A DNA stretch of 35,763 nt from an uncultured bacterium (lineage in GTDB: Bacteria; Bacteroidota; Bacteroidia; Chitinophagales; Chitinophagaceae), in assembly GCA_903959965.1 (NCBI GenBank), contig CAJBZC010000549.1, forward strand, positions 1 to 35,763, written 5' to 3'. Under the pieces are notes generated by a model. That model saw only the letters and a program-made list of their open reading frames with translations. It did not search any database and was not told the DNA's origin. The position numbers and the translations under genes were made by a program. Positions 9,013-17,900 of the stretch are shown here, piece by piece. Every line of letters starts with the position of its first letter. The first letter of the stretch is position 1.

Positions 9013-10443
9013 TCTGTCTCCCAGCAGGGCCTTGTATTGGTATGCACCTTTCTTTTGAAGGAACTCATCCTTTGCACGTTTGATCAGGGCCGCATCATTG
9101 AATAGCTCGATGCCCATATTGGTGAGGGCTTTTGCAGCGACCATCATACCCTTGGTGCCGATCTCCGTTCCACCGCAGGCCACGGCTTGCCAGCTGTGCA
9201 TGGGTGTGCCAGGCACCCAGGTGGCCGCACCGATGCCGGCTGTTGGTACATTATAACTGACATCACCCACATCGGTCGAGCCGGGCGCCATGTCATCGGG
9301 CGCATCAAACGCTTTGATCTCGGCTGCTTCGGCAACAGGAGGAACTTTCCCGGGGAAGGTCTTCCTGATCTCTTCTGCAAAGGCCAGATCCTGTGTTGTG
9401 TATTGCACGCCTCCCGCGAGTACGAGGTTCCTATGGAAGGCTTCGGATAGACTGCGATTTACCAAGAGGTCGTGCGTCCCGCCGATGATCTCGAATTTCA
9501 TCTGGGTCTCTGTGCCCAGGGCAGCTCCCGTCGCGGCTTGCGCGACCCGGTCGAAGATATTCACCACAACATCCTTGTCCGGGTGGCGGACATAGTAGTA
9601 AACTTCCGCGAAGTCGGGCACGACATTCGGCGCCTTGCCGCCCTGCGTGATCACATAGTGGATACGCGCATTTGAAGGGATGTGCTCACGCATCATATTC
9701 ACCATGTGGTTCATGGCTTCGACGCCATCCAGCGCGGAACGCCCAAGTTCGGGGGAGGCGGCGGCATGGGCAGCTTTGCCATAGAATCGGAATTTCGCAG
9801 ACTTGTTCGCCAGCGCGCCATCCAGTGCCACTCTGTTCTCACTGCCCGGATGCCAGTGTAGTACCGCATCTACATCCCGAAACAATCCTTCCCGAACCAT
9901 GTACACTTTTCCGGAACCACCTTCTTCAGCGGGACAACCATAAACGCGGATGGTACCCTTCCAGCCCTGCTGCTCGAGCTGACGCTTCAGCTCGATGCCG
10001 GCGGCAACGGAGGCGGTGCCGAACAGATGGTGGCCACAACCGTGTCCGGAAGTACGGCCCGAAGCCGGCATTTTTTCCGTAGCCGCCTGCTGCGACAGCC
10101 CCGGCAGGGCATCATATTCTGCGAGGATGCCGATGACCGGTGATCCACTTCCGTAACTGGCCACAAAAGCTGTAGGAATGCCGGCTACGCCCGCTTCTAC
10201 CCTGAAACCCGCGTTTTTAAGGCTTTCCTGCAGCAGGGCGGAACTCTTCACTTCCTTGTAGCCAAGCTCTGCATGCTCCCATATCCGCAGAGAAATATCC
10301 CGGTAGCGCTCATATCCTTTCTGCAGGTTGTCCATCGCCGCGCGTTTCACCAGGTCGGTGGCCGGGACGACCGGCTTACGTTGAGCCAAAGCCGCGTTCA
10401 CCAGGGCAGTCAGGCAGAAACAAAGGATATGTATTTTCTTCAT
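8986..10443 (-). CDS. Exported M20 family amidohydrolase (AbgB-like)
   Basis: This metal-dependent hydrolase resembles the AbgB / M20D group, which cleaves N-acyl amino acid bonds such as p-aminobenzoyl-glutamate. The 485-residue product starts MKKIHILCFCLTALVNAALAQ, a signal peptide ending in AQ. It is therefore exported, unlike cytosolic AbgB. The metal site is visible: GILAEYDALPGLSQ, GHGCGHHLFGTASVAAG, CPAEEGGSGK, VLHWHPGS, and a C-terminal MHSWQAV. The dimerisation insert follows KAAHAAASPELGRSALD. The ORF track starts four codons upstream at 10455, but the ATG at 10443 gives the cleaner signal peptide. A near-consensus -7 box (TAATATTG on the minus strand, 10466-10473) lies just upstream, and repeat array 1 lies behind it. 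Confidence 0.9.
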   Translation of the reverse strand: MKKIHILCFCLTALVNAALAQRKPVVPATDLVKRAAMDNLQKGYERYRDISLRIWEHAELGYKEVKSSALLQESLKNAGFRVEAGVAGIPTAFVASYGSGSPVIGILAEYDALPGLSQQAATEKMPASGRTSGHGCGHHLFGTASVAAGIELKRQLEQQGWKGTIRVYGCPAEEGGSGKVYMVREGLFRDVDAVLHWHPGSENRVALDGALANKSAKFRFYGKAAHAAASPELGRSALDGVEAMNHMVNMMREHIPSNARIHYVITQGGKAPNVVPDFAEVYYYVRHPDKDVVVNIFDRVAQAATGAALGTETQMKFEIIGGTHDLLVNRSLSEAFHRNLVLAGGVQYTTQDLAFAEEIRKTFPGKVPPVAEAAEIKAFDAPDDMAPGSTDVGDVSYNVPTAGIGAATWVPGTPMHSWQAVACGGTEIGTKGMMVAAKALTNMGIELFNDAALIKRAKDEFLQKKGAYQYKALLGDRKPALDYRD

Positions 10444-10516
10444 GGTCAAAATCATATTTGAGGAACAATATTAGCAGACTATCGTCATATTTCATGCTTG
10501 CCTGGTTGCCATAGTA

Positions 10517-10677
10517 ACCCTCCAAGCGTTGGGTAACCCTCCAAGAGTGGGGGTACCCTCCAAGCGTTGAGGACGCTCCGAGAGCCGGCAACTCTCCAAG
10601 AGTGGGGGTACTCTCCAAGCGTTGAGGACGCTCCGAGAGCCGGCAACTCTCCAAGAGTGGGGGTACCCTCCAAGGGT
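10517..10677 (-). repeat. Phased dyad-repeat array 1 (nine units, 18-19 bp period)
   Basis: Nine copies of a 13-bp dyad related to ACTCTCCAAGAGT (minus strand ACTCTTGGAGAGT) begin at 10517, 10536, 10555, 10573, 10591, 10610, 10628, 10646 and 10665. Units 4-6 and 7-9 lie within a 55-bp tandem duplication (10566-10620 and 10621-10675) with two differences. Variants include ACGCTCCGAGAGC and ACCCTCCAAGGGT, where both arms change together and symmetry is kept. Other variants (CAAGCGTT) break symmetry at one pair. The array fills most of the divergent spacer between the amidohydrolase and the propeller gene. Overlapping ORFs here are repeat translations and shift frame, so they are not genes. Function is unknown. 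Confidence 0.9.
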
Positions 10678-10804
10678 TTATTGGTCGCATTTTTTGACAT
10701 ACCTCAACAATAGCCGCAATCCCCGATACGGCGAATATCGGTAAGGGTGTTATCTTCATGTGCGGGGATCTTCCCTCAGAAATTTTCCAATCCACTATTC
10801 TCAG

Positions 10805-13138
10805 ATGCGTATCATCCGCCTGTCATCCCTCATCCTCGCCGCGTCCGCCTCCATGATGGCCGGCGTCTTCGCACAATCTGTTCCAACGACCGGATCTTTC
10901 CGCTTTGAGGCATTTGCAAGGCATCAAGCCCTGGCGAAAGCGTCACCGTACAAGGACATCAGCTGGCGCAACATCGGCCCGGATCACATCAGCGGCCGCG
11001 TTACAGAAGTGGCGGGCATTCCCGGCAACCGGAATATCATGTTTGCCTCCTTTGCCACCGGCGGGTTCTGGAAGACGACGGATGCCGGTGAAAACTGGAC
11101 CCCGCTTTTCGATGCACAGGCAACCCAGTCGATCGGCGCATTCAGGCTGGCTCCATCAAACCCAGACATCATCTATGTAGGCACTGGCGAAGCGAATATC
11201 TTCCGGGCATCCCTGCCAGGCACAGGTATGTATCGTTCTGCTGACGGTGGTAAAAACTGGCAGCATATCGGTCTGGAAAATTCAGGAACGATAGCACGGA
11301 TCATCGTGCATCCCCGAAACCCTGAAAAGGTTTGGGTGGCCGCCGGTGGCAACGAGTGGAGTCGCAACCCGGAGAGGGGCGTGTACTACACGGAAGATGG
11401 CGGTAAATCCTGGCAACGCGTGCTGGGTGAGGATGACAAGACCGGCGCCATCGACCTGACGATGGATCCCTCCAACCCGGATGTCATCATCGCATCCATG
11501 TGGAATCGCATCCGACGCAGGTGGAGCGACCCCGTCCCGGAAGATGGTGATCATCTGTACAAGACCATCGATGGCGGACGTACATGGAAGATCATCACTA
11601 ACGGTCTGCCACACACGAAGTTCACTGGCCGCATCGGTATCGCCTTCGCCCCATCGAAACCAGATCGGGTATATGCTTATGTCGACAACCACACATCGAA
11701 GCGCGAACCCCGCCCCGGTGAGTTGGATCCCTACGGACGACCCATTCAGGTCATCCCCTTTGGCGTACAAGTATATCGCAGCGACGACAAGGGGGAAAAC
11801 TGGCAGAAGGTAAGTACAGAGGATGATAAGTTGGAAAGATTTGCCGGTACCTACGGATGGGTTTTTGGTCAGATCCGCGTCGATCCTGTGGATCCGGAAG
11901 TCGTGTACATTATGGGCGTACCCCTCGCGAAGTCGGTCGATGGAGGGAAGACATTCACCATCATGCGGTCAACCGACAAGGAGAGCGACCGAACCCATGG
12001 CGACCATCATGCACTATGGATCGATCCGACGGATACAAAGTACATCATCAACGGCAACGACGGAGGTGTCGTGGTGTCATATAATGGAGGCGCACGGTGG
12101 AAGAATTTCTTCCGAAAAATTCCCACGACGCAGTTCTATAACGTGACTTGGGATATGCGCACGCCTCACACGGTCTTTGGCTCCGTTCAGGACGAGGGAT
12201 CCTTCAAGGGATTGGTCACTAGCGATTACGATCACCCTAAAAAGGATCAGCAAGGCTGGACTTCTGCACCGGGGGGCGAGGGCACCATCATCGCCATAGA
12301 CCCCACATCACCGGACATCGTTTATGCCTCCAGTTTTTACGGAAGACTGATGCGCAGCGATCTCTCCAAACCGGACTCCATCCGTTCAACAAATATCTAT
12401 CCCAAGCGTGTAGAAGGGGAGCAGGTGCATCGTGGGGAATGGCTGGCCTATACAATGCTGTCGCCTCATGACCCGAACACCATCTATCATGGTTTTCAGT
12501 ATCTTTTCCGCTCGACGGATCAGGGCAAGACCTGGAAGCGTATCAGCGGGGACCTGACTTACAATGATACATTAAAGATGGGTCGTACGCCTTATGCAAT
12601 CAATCATCAGGCAATCACCGCGATCGATGAGTCACCGCTTGTTAAGGGACTGCTTTACGTTGGGACTGACGACGGCCGAGTATGGAAGCAGGGTGCTCCG
12701 GACGCAGCCTGGAAGCCCTCGATGACAGGTATTCCCCAAAATGCACATGTGTCAAGGATTGTAGCTTCCAAGTATGACGCATCGATGGTTTATCTCACGT
12801 TGAGCAATCGCCGGGAGGATGAAAGCCGTGCTTATATTTATTTTTCATCAGATCGCGGGGAGACATGGCAAGACATCGGTAATGGATTACCGTCAGCACC
12901 CGTTAACGTGGTGCGCGAGGATCCCGTGGTGAAGGGAATGCTATATGCAGGTACGGACATGGGCGTATATGTCAGCAATGATCAGGGGAGGACATGGAGC
13001 TCTTTGAAGGCTAACTTGCCAGCTTCCGTGTCCGTGCAGGACCTGTACATTCATCCTCGTGATGGCCAGCTGGTGATTGCCACCTATGGCCGGGGTGTCT
13101 GGGTGCTGGATGATATGAGCAAGATTAGAAAACTTTGA
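10805..13138 (+). CDS. Secreted VPS10/sortilin-like Asp-box beta-propeller protein
   Basis: This 777-residue protein begins with the signal peptide MRIIRLSSLILAASASMMAGVFAQ. The ORF track start at 10760 adds 15 residues ahead of it and is unlikely. The mature part opens with WRNIGPDHISGRVTEVAG, typical of the Bacteroidota proteins annotated as VPS10-domain or glycosyl-hydrolase-like. About ten Asp-box turns of the form SxDxGxTW recur across the sequence (TTDAGENW, SADGGKNW, TEDGGKSW, TIDGGRTW, STDQGKTW, SSDRGETW, SNDQGRTW). They indicate one or two large beta-propellers. It ends at YGRGVWVLDDMSKIRKL, where I recall longer relatives continuing for several hundred residues. Substrate and activity are unknown. 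The sulfatase follows with a one-base gap, so the two are probably co-translated. Confidence 0.85.
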   Translation: MRIIRLSSLILAASASMMAGVFAQSVPTTGSFRFEAFARHQALAKASPYKDISWRNIGPDHISGRVTEVAGIPGNRNIMFASFATGGFWKTTDAGENWTPLFDAQATQSIGAFRLAPSNPDIIYVGTGEANIFRASLPGTGMYRSADGGKNWQHIGLENSGTIARIIVHPRNPEKVWVAAGGNEWSRNPERGVYYTEDGGKSWQRVLGEDDKTGAIDLTMDPSNPDVIIASMWNRIRRRWSDPVPEDGDHLYKTIDGGRTWKIITNGLPHTKFTGRIGIAFAPSKPDRVYAYVDNHTSKREPRPGELDPYGRPIQVIPFGVQVYRSDDKGENWQKVSTEDDKLERFAGTYGWVFGQIRVDPVDPEVVYIMGVPLAKSVDGGKTFTIMRSTDKESDRTHGDHHALWIDPTDTKYIINGNDGGVVVSYNGGARWKNFFRKIPTTQFYNVTWDMRTPHTVFGSVQDEGSFKGLVTSDYDHPKKDQQGWTSAPGGEGTIIAIDPTSPDIVYASSFYGRLMRSDLSKPDSIRSTNIYPKRVEGEQVHRGEWLAYTMLSPHDPNTIYHGFQYLFRSTDQGKTWKRISGDLTYNDTLKMGRTPYAINHQAITAIDESPLVKGLLYVGTDDGRVWKQGAPDAAWKPSMTGIPQNAHVSRIVASKYDASMVYLTLSNRREDESRAYIYFSSDRGETWQDIGNGLPSAPVNVVREDPVVKGMLYAGTDMGVYVSNDQGRTWSSLKANLPASVSVQDLYIHPRDGQLVIATYGRGVWVLDDMSKIRKL

Positions 13139-13139
13139 T

Positions 13140-14678
13140 TTGGTCAATTTGAAAACATTACCAGGAATCCAATTGAAGAAGATCGATCTGAATTCATATT
13201 TATTTTGGATCATCTTTTTCATTGCAACTTCATCATTCGTCGCATCAGCTCAGATACAATCGTCTGATAAGAACCGTCCCAACGTACTGTTCATAATGGT
13301 GGATGACCTCCGGCCTGAGCTGGGATGTTACGGTCACGCATATGCGAAGACACCCAATATCGACAGACTCGCAGCGCGATCCGCTGTCTTCAACAAGCAT
13401 TACGTGGTGGTACCAACATGTGGCGCATCGCGTGCTGCGTTACTAACGGGTAGGCTTCCACGAAAACCGGAGGATCTCACCAATGAGGTGATGGAACACA
13501 GGTCCGGCATCGGCAGTGGTGATCGTTCGGCAGATCCGGAATCTTTTGTTGAGCAGTTTCGAAGGAACGGGTACTACACGGTGGGGATCGGAAAGATCAG
13601 TCATTCCACAGATGGTTATGTATACAAGTATCTCGATCCCGTAAGTGAGCGTCGTGAACTTCCGAATAGTTGGGATGATTTATTTTTCAACCCGGGCAAG
13701 TGGAAGACCGGATGGAATGCCTTTTTTGGGTATGCAGATGGCACCAACCGCAATGCCCTCAAGGGAGAGGTAAAGCCCTACGAAGCCGCGGATGTCACGG
13801 ATGAAGGATATCCGGATGGCTTGACAGCGGCGCGCGCTGTGGAAAAGATCGGTGAGTTGGCATCACGGGGAAAGCCTTTCTTCCTGGGTGTAGGATTCTT
13901 CAAGCCGCATTTGCCATTCAACGCTCCGAAACGTTACTGGGATTTGTACGACCCGCGTGAGATTCCACCTGTGCCTTATCCGGGATTGCCAGAAGGGGTG
14001 CATCCCGCCAGTTTGCAGGCCAGCGGAGAATTCAATGCGTATCGGCGCGGCGAAGCAAAGGCTTCACTGTCGGGTACACTCAGCGAGGATTATGCGCGAA
14101 AGCTTCGGCATGGCTACATGGCATCAGTCAGTTATGTAGATGCCCAGATCGGGAAATTGCTGGATGCCCTGCGTGCGTCTGGACTGGAGCGGAATACGAT
14201 TGTAATTCTCTGGGGCGATCACGGCTGGCATCTGGGTGATCACCGGGTTTGGGGTAAACACACCCTCAGTGAATGGTCGTTGCGGAGTCCGCTCATCATG
14301 GCTGTACCCGGTATCCGTAAGGGTTCTGTCAGTGATCATGTCGTAAGCTCAATTGATATCTATCCGACGCTTATGTCGCTATGTCATTTGCCAGCGCCGG
14401 ATTCCCTGGAAGGCAAGGTGATACTGCCACGGTCAGGTTTTTTTTCAATATCCCGTCACCATCGCCAGGCCTTTGGCTTCTTCAACCGTGGGGTGACCAT
14501 GCGAAATTCCCGATATCGTCTGACCCGTTATTATCGGGTGGAAAAGCCAGACATTGAACTATACGATCATCTCACAGATCCCTATGAGCATGTGAACATC
14601 GCCGCCCGCCGCCCTGGGCTCACCCGCAGACTGATCCGGCGCCTGCCACCGAGCGCCGCATTGTACAATGTGCGATAA
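13140..14678 (+). CDS. Exported sulfatase (iduronate-2-sulfatase-like)
   Basis: This formylglycine-dependent sulfate ester hydrolase is similar in layout to iduronate-2-sulfatases. Visible motifs are the metal-binding NVLFIMVDDLRPELGCYG (near residue 50), the modification site PTCGASRAALLTGR (near 97), GIGKISHS near 150, GVGFFKPHLPF near 248 and WGDHGWHLGDH near 358. The modified residue would be the Cys of CGASR, a C-x-A-x-R variant of the usual C-x-P-x-R. A signal peptide (LFWIIFFIATSSFVASAQ) is present, but the frame has no ATG or GTG before it. The listed start is a TTG directly after the upstream stop. TTG at 13149 or 13173 (giving MKKIDLNSYLFW) are alternatives. Export implies action on a sulfated glycan outside the cytoplasm. 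Confidence 0.88.
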   Translation: MVNLKTLPGIQLKKIDLNSYLFWIIFFIATSSFVASAQIQSSDKNRPNVLFIMVDDLRPELGCYGHAYAKTPNIDRLAARSAVFNKHYVVVPTCGASRAALLTGRLPRKPEDLTNEVMEHRSGIGSGDRSADPESFVEQFRRNGYYTVGIGKISHSTDGYVYKYLDPVSERRELPNSWDDLFFNPGKWKTGWNAFFGYADGTNRNALKGEVKPYEAADVTDEGYPDGLTAARAVEKIGELASRGKPFFLGVGFFKPHLPFNAPKRYWDLYDPREIPPVPYPGLPEGVHPASLQASGEFNAYRRGEAKASLSGTLSEDYARKLRHGYMASVSYVDAQIGKLLDALRASGLERNTIVILWGDHGWHLGDHRVWGKHTLSEWSLRSPLIMAVPGIRKGSVSDHVVSSIDIYPTLMSLCHLPAPDSLEGKVILPRSGFFSISRHHRQAFGFFNRGVTMRNSRYRLTRYYRVEKPDIELYDHLTDPYEHVNIAARRPGLTRRLIRRLPPSAALYNVR

Positions 14679-14746
14679 TACCTTGTTTGAGAGTCAACTG
14701 GTCATTTACGGGAACAATCTCTCATGTTTGTCCTTACGAAAACCCA

Positions 14747-14886
14747 ACTCTTGGAGAGTCCTCAACTCTTGGAGAGTCCTCAACTCTTGGAGAGTTGCCC
14801 ACTATTGGAGAGTCTCCCACTCTTGGAGAGTCCCTAACTCTTGGAGAGTACCCCCACTCTTGGAGAGTCCCTGACTCTTGGAGGGT
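14747..14886 (+). repeat. Phased dyad-repeat array 2 (eight units, 18 bp period)
   Basis: Eight copies of ACTCTTGGAGAGT begin at 14747, 14765, 14783, 14801 (ACTATTGGAGAGT), 14819, 14837, 14856 and 14874 (last arm GGGT). Spacing is 18 bp except one 19. Spacer types TCCTCA, TTGCC and TACCCCC are also found in array 1 read on the minus strand, so the arrays are inverted copies of one element family. The array ends 48 nt before the DUF5107 gene's ATG. The 18-bp period keeps several frames open (NSWRVL- and TLGESS-type peptides), but the 19-bp spacers in both arrays argue against coding. The preceding stretch 14679-14746 shows nothing recognisable. Confidence 0.9.
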
Positions 14887-14934
14887 TTTGGTGGTCTCCC
14901 CGAAAAATTAGTATATTCAGACATAAACTCTGCC

Positions 14935-17900
14935 ATGCGACTGCCTGCCGTCATCCAACTCCTTACACTTTGTTGTCTGCCCTTCAGCCTCATCGCACAA
15001 TCCCCTTCCAGGGCGAGGGAGTACAAACAAACCTTTGTCACCTATCCGTTCTCAGATCCGGATCCGGTTCCTTCGCAGACTGCGATCTATCCCTATCATA
15101 GGTTTGATGGATTTACACAACAGCCCATAAATAAAGAATGGAATGTGGTGGAGTTGGAGAACGACTATATCCGCGTGATCATACTACCCGAGGTTGGCGG
15201 AAAGATCTGGTCGGCCATAGACAAGACCACCGGCAAGCCATATATCTACGCTAATAGTGTCGTGAAATTCCGGGATGTCGCCATGCGCGGACCCTGGACG
15301 AGCGGCGGCATCGAGCCCAACTACGGCATCATCGGACACACCCCTAACTGCGCTACCCCTGTTAATTATCAGGTTAGAAATCATCCGGATGGCAGCGTCA
15401 GCTGTTATGTCGGGGTGCTCGACCTCCTCACCCGCACCCGCTGGCAGATGGAAGTCCACCTGCCCAAAGACAAGGCCAGCTTCACGACCCGCTCCATCTG
15501 GCAGAACCCCACAGGCCTCGAGCAGCCATACTACCACTGGATGAACACGGGCATCAAAACCGCCGGAAATCTTGAATTCATTTTCCCCGGCACCCGGTAC
15601 ATCGGGCATGATGGAGAACATTCATCCTGGCCCAAACACGAGCAGAATGGTAAGGACCTGCAGTTCTATGAGCAGAATGACTTCGGAATGTACAAGTCAT
15701 ATCATGTCTCAGGGCGACTCACGGATTTCTTCGGTGCCTACTGGCACGACGACGGATTCGGGATGGTGCGATACGCTCCGTACGATGAGAAACCAGGCAG
15801 GAAGATATGGATATGGGGCCTGTCCCGACAAGGTATGATCTGGGAGAAGATCCTGACCGATACAGACGGACAATACGCTGAAATCCAATCCGGCAGGCTG
15901 TTCAATCAGAATGCACAGGCGAGTTCCTTCACGCCATTCAAACATCACGGATTCACACCACATGCAACCGATAAGTGGACGGAACATTGGTATCCGGTCA
16001 ACCGCACACGCGGCATGGTCGTTGCCAATGCCGACGCAGCCCTTAATCTGCGGGTGGAAGATGGTTGGCTGAAGTGGTACTGCTCGCCCGTAGCCTTCTT
16101 CACAGACGAACTCGTGATCCGAGAGAAAGACAGAGAACTGCTCCGCCGCCGCATCGACGCCAAACCACTTGTCACCATCGCGGATTCCATGCGCTGGAAC
16201 GGATCCGCCGTTGATCTGTCCATCACCCTCGAAAACCAGCACCTTGAATGGGAAGCATCGCCCGACCATCAACAGCTATCCCGTCCTTTCGATGCCCCCG
16301 CCAAATTTGATTGGACATCCGCCGCCGGACTCACCCTCATGGGAAAGGAATTGATGGATCAGAAACTCTTCCGCGAAGCTGTAGAAAAGCTGAAACAGGC
16401 GCTGGTACTGGATTCTAACCACATCGAGGGACTGGTGCGCATGTCACAGCTACTGCTTCGCAACGGCGATCCGGAAACCGCATTTAAACTCAGCCGCAGG
16501 GCACTTGCCATCGATGCACATCACGGCGCCGCCAACTACTACTATGGATTGAGCGCCGTCCAGACCGGTCATATCGCAGATGCTTACGATGGCTTCGCCC
16601 TTTCCTCCCAAAGCCTCGAATACCGATCCGCCGCCTTCGTGGAAACCGCCCGCCTGCATGCCCGACAACGCCGGTGGAAGGAAGTTCTTGAATATGCGGA
16701 GAAGGCCACCGATTACAATCGGCATGATGCCGTCGCCGCACAGTTGAAAATCATCGCCTACCGGCATCTCCGGAATCCGGCCGCTGCAAAAGCAGAGCTC
16801 GACCGCCTGGAAGCCAGCCAGCCACTGGACCCCTTTGTGATGTGGGAACGCTCCCTTTCAGCCTCCGGAAAACAGGACCCCGTTTTCCGCCTGCAGGGAG
16901 AACTCCCGGATGAGAGCATCCTCGAACTGGCCACCTTCTACCTGAGCATCGGAGAAGAGGCTCAAGGGCGTGCACTGCTGTCGACATTGACGTCCAATCC
17001 GCAGGCAGTTGCCTGGCTGGCCTGGCTTGACCGCGACGATCCCGCAAAAAAGACGGCGGCCCTCTCTCGACTTGAAACGCTGTCGCCCGCCATGGTCTTT
17101 CCCTTCCGAACGGAACTCATTCCGGTACTGCGCTGGGCGGTCCGCAACAGCACAGATTGGAAACCTGCCTACTACCTGGCACTGCTGCTGCACGACAAAC
17201 TTCAATTTGCCGAAGCGACGACCCTGGTGAAATCCCTGGGAGACCGCCCCGACTACGCGCCATTCTACGCCCTGCGGGCGCAATGGCTGAAAACTGATGC
17301 AGCCACTGTTGAAAGGGATCTTCGCCGTGCCATGAGCCTCGACCCCGCCGAATGGCGCTATCCGAAGATGCTGGCCCAGCACCACATCGCACAAAACGAT
17401 GCAGTCGCTGCCCTGGCTGTTACGGAAGCCTATCTCAAGACAGGCAAGCCCTCCTATATCATCGACATGCTCCATGCGAAGACCTTGTTGCTCAATAAAC
17501 GCTATCGTGATTGCGATGCCCGGCTTGCAAAAATGAACATCATTCCCTTCGAAGGCGCCACCGAAGGCCGTGCGCTCTACTGGGAGGCAAAGATGATGCA
17601 GGCCATCGACGCCCTCGGACGGAAGCGCCCCAAGGAAGCACTGTCCTTCATCGAGGCGGCCGGGAAATGGCCCGAAAACCTCGGTGTCGGAAAACCCTAT
17701 GACGCAGACATCGACAGCAGGCTGGAACAATATCTGACCTCGGTCTGCCTGAAAGACCTCGGCAGGACACAGGATGCTGCAAAGTTGCACGCACGGATCC
17801 TCGATTTCGTACCCGAAATACAGAACACCGTTGCCAACTTCCAGCCGGTAAACCACCTCGTCGTTAAATGGGCGGCCGAAGCCACCGGCAACGCCTTCGA

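Noticed and set aside
10517-10677. Array 1 considered as a CRISPR array
   Set aside because: Repeats are 13 bp with spacers of only 5-6 bp that recur, and no cas gene is present.
10485-10700. ORF of 71 aa on the minus strand with TLGE/SWRV peptide repeats
   Set aside because: It is the translation of repeat array 1. The 19-bp spacers shift the frame so the peptide switches from TLGE to SWRV, and the same DNA is open in other frames. No start context or domain supports it.
10517-14886. Arrays considered as replication iterons or terminal repeats of an insertion sequence
   Set aside because: No replication initiator or transposase gene lies nearby, and no target-site duplication could be defined at the array edges.
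14668-14911. Plus-strand ORFs (14668-14874, 14687-14911) with SWRV or TLGE hexapeptide repeats
   Set aside because: An 18-bp unit free of stops keeps several frames open. Both frames are open at once and match the dyad array, and nothing indicates translation.
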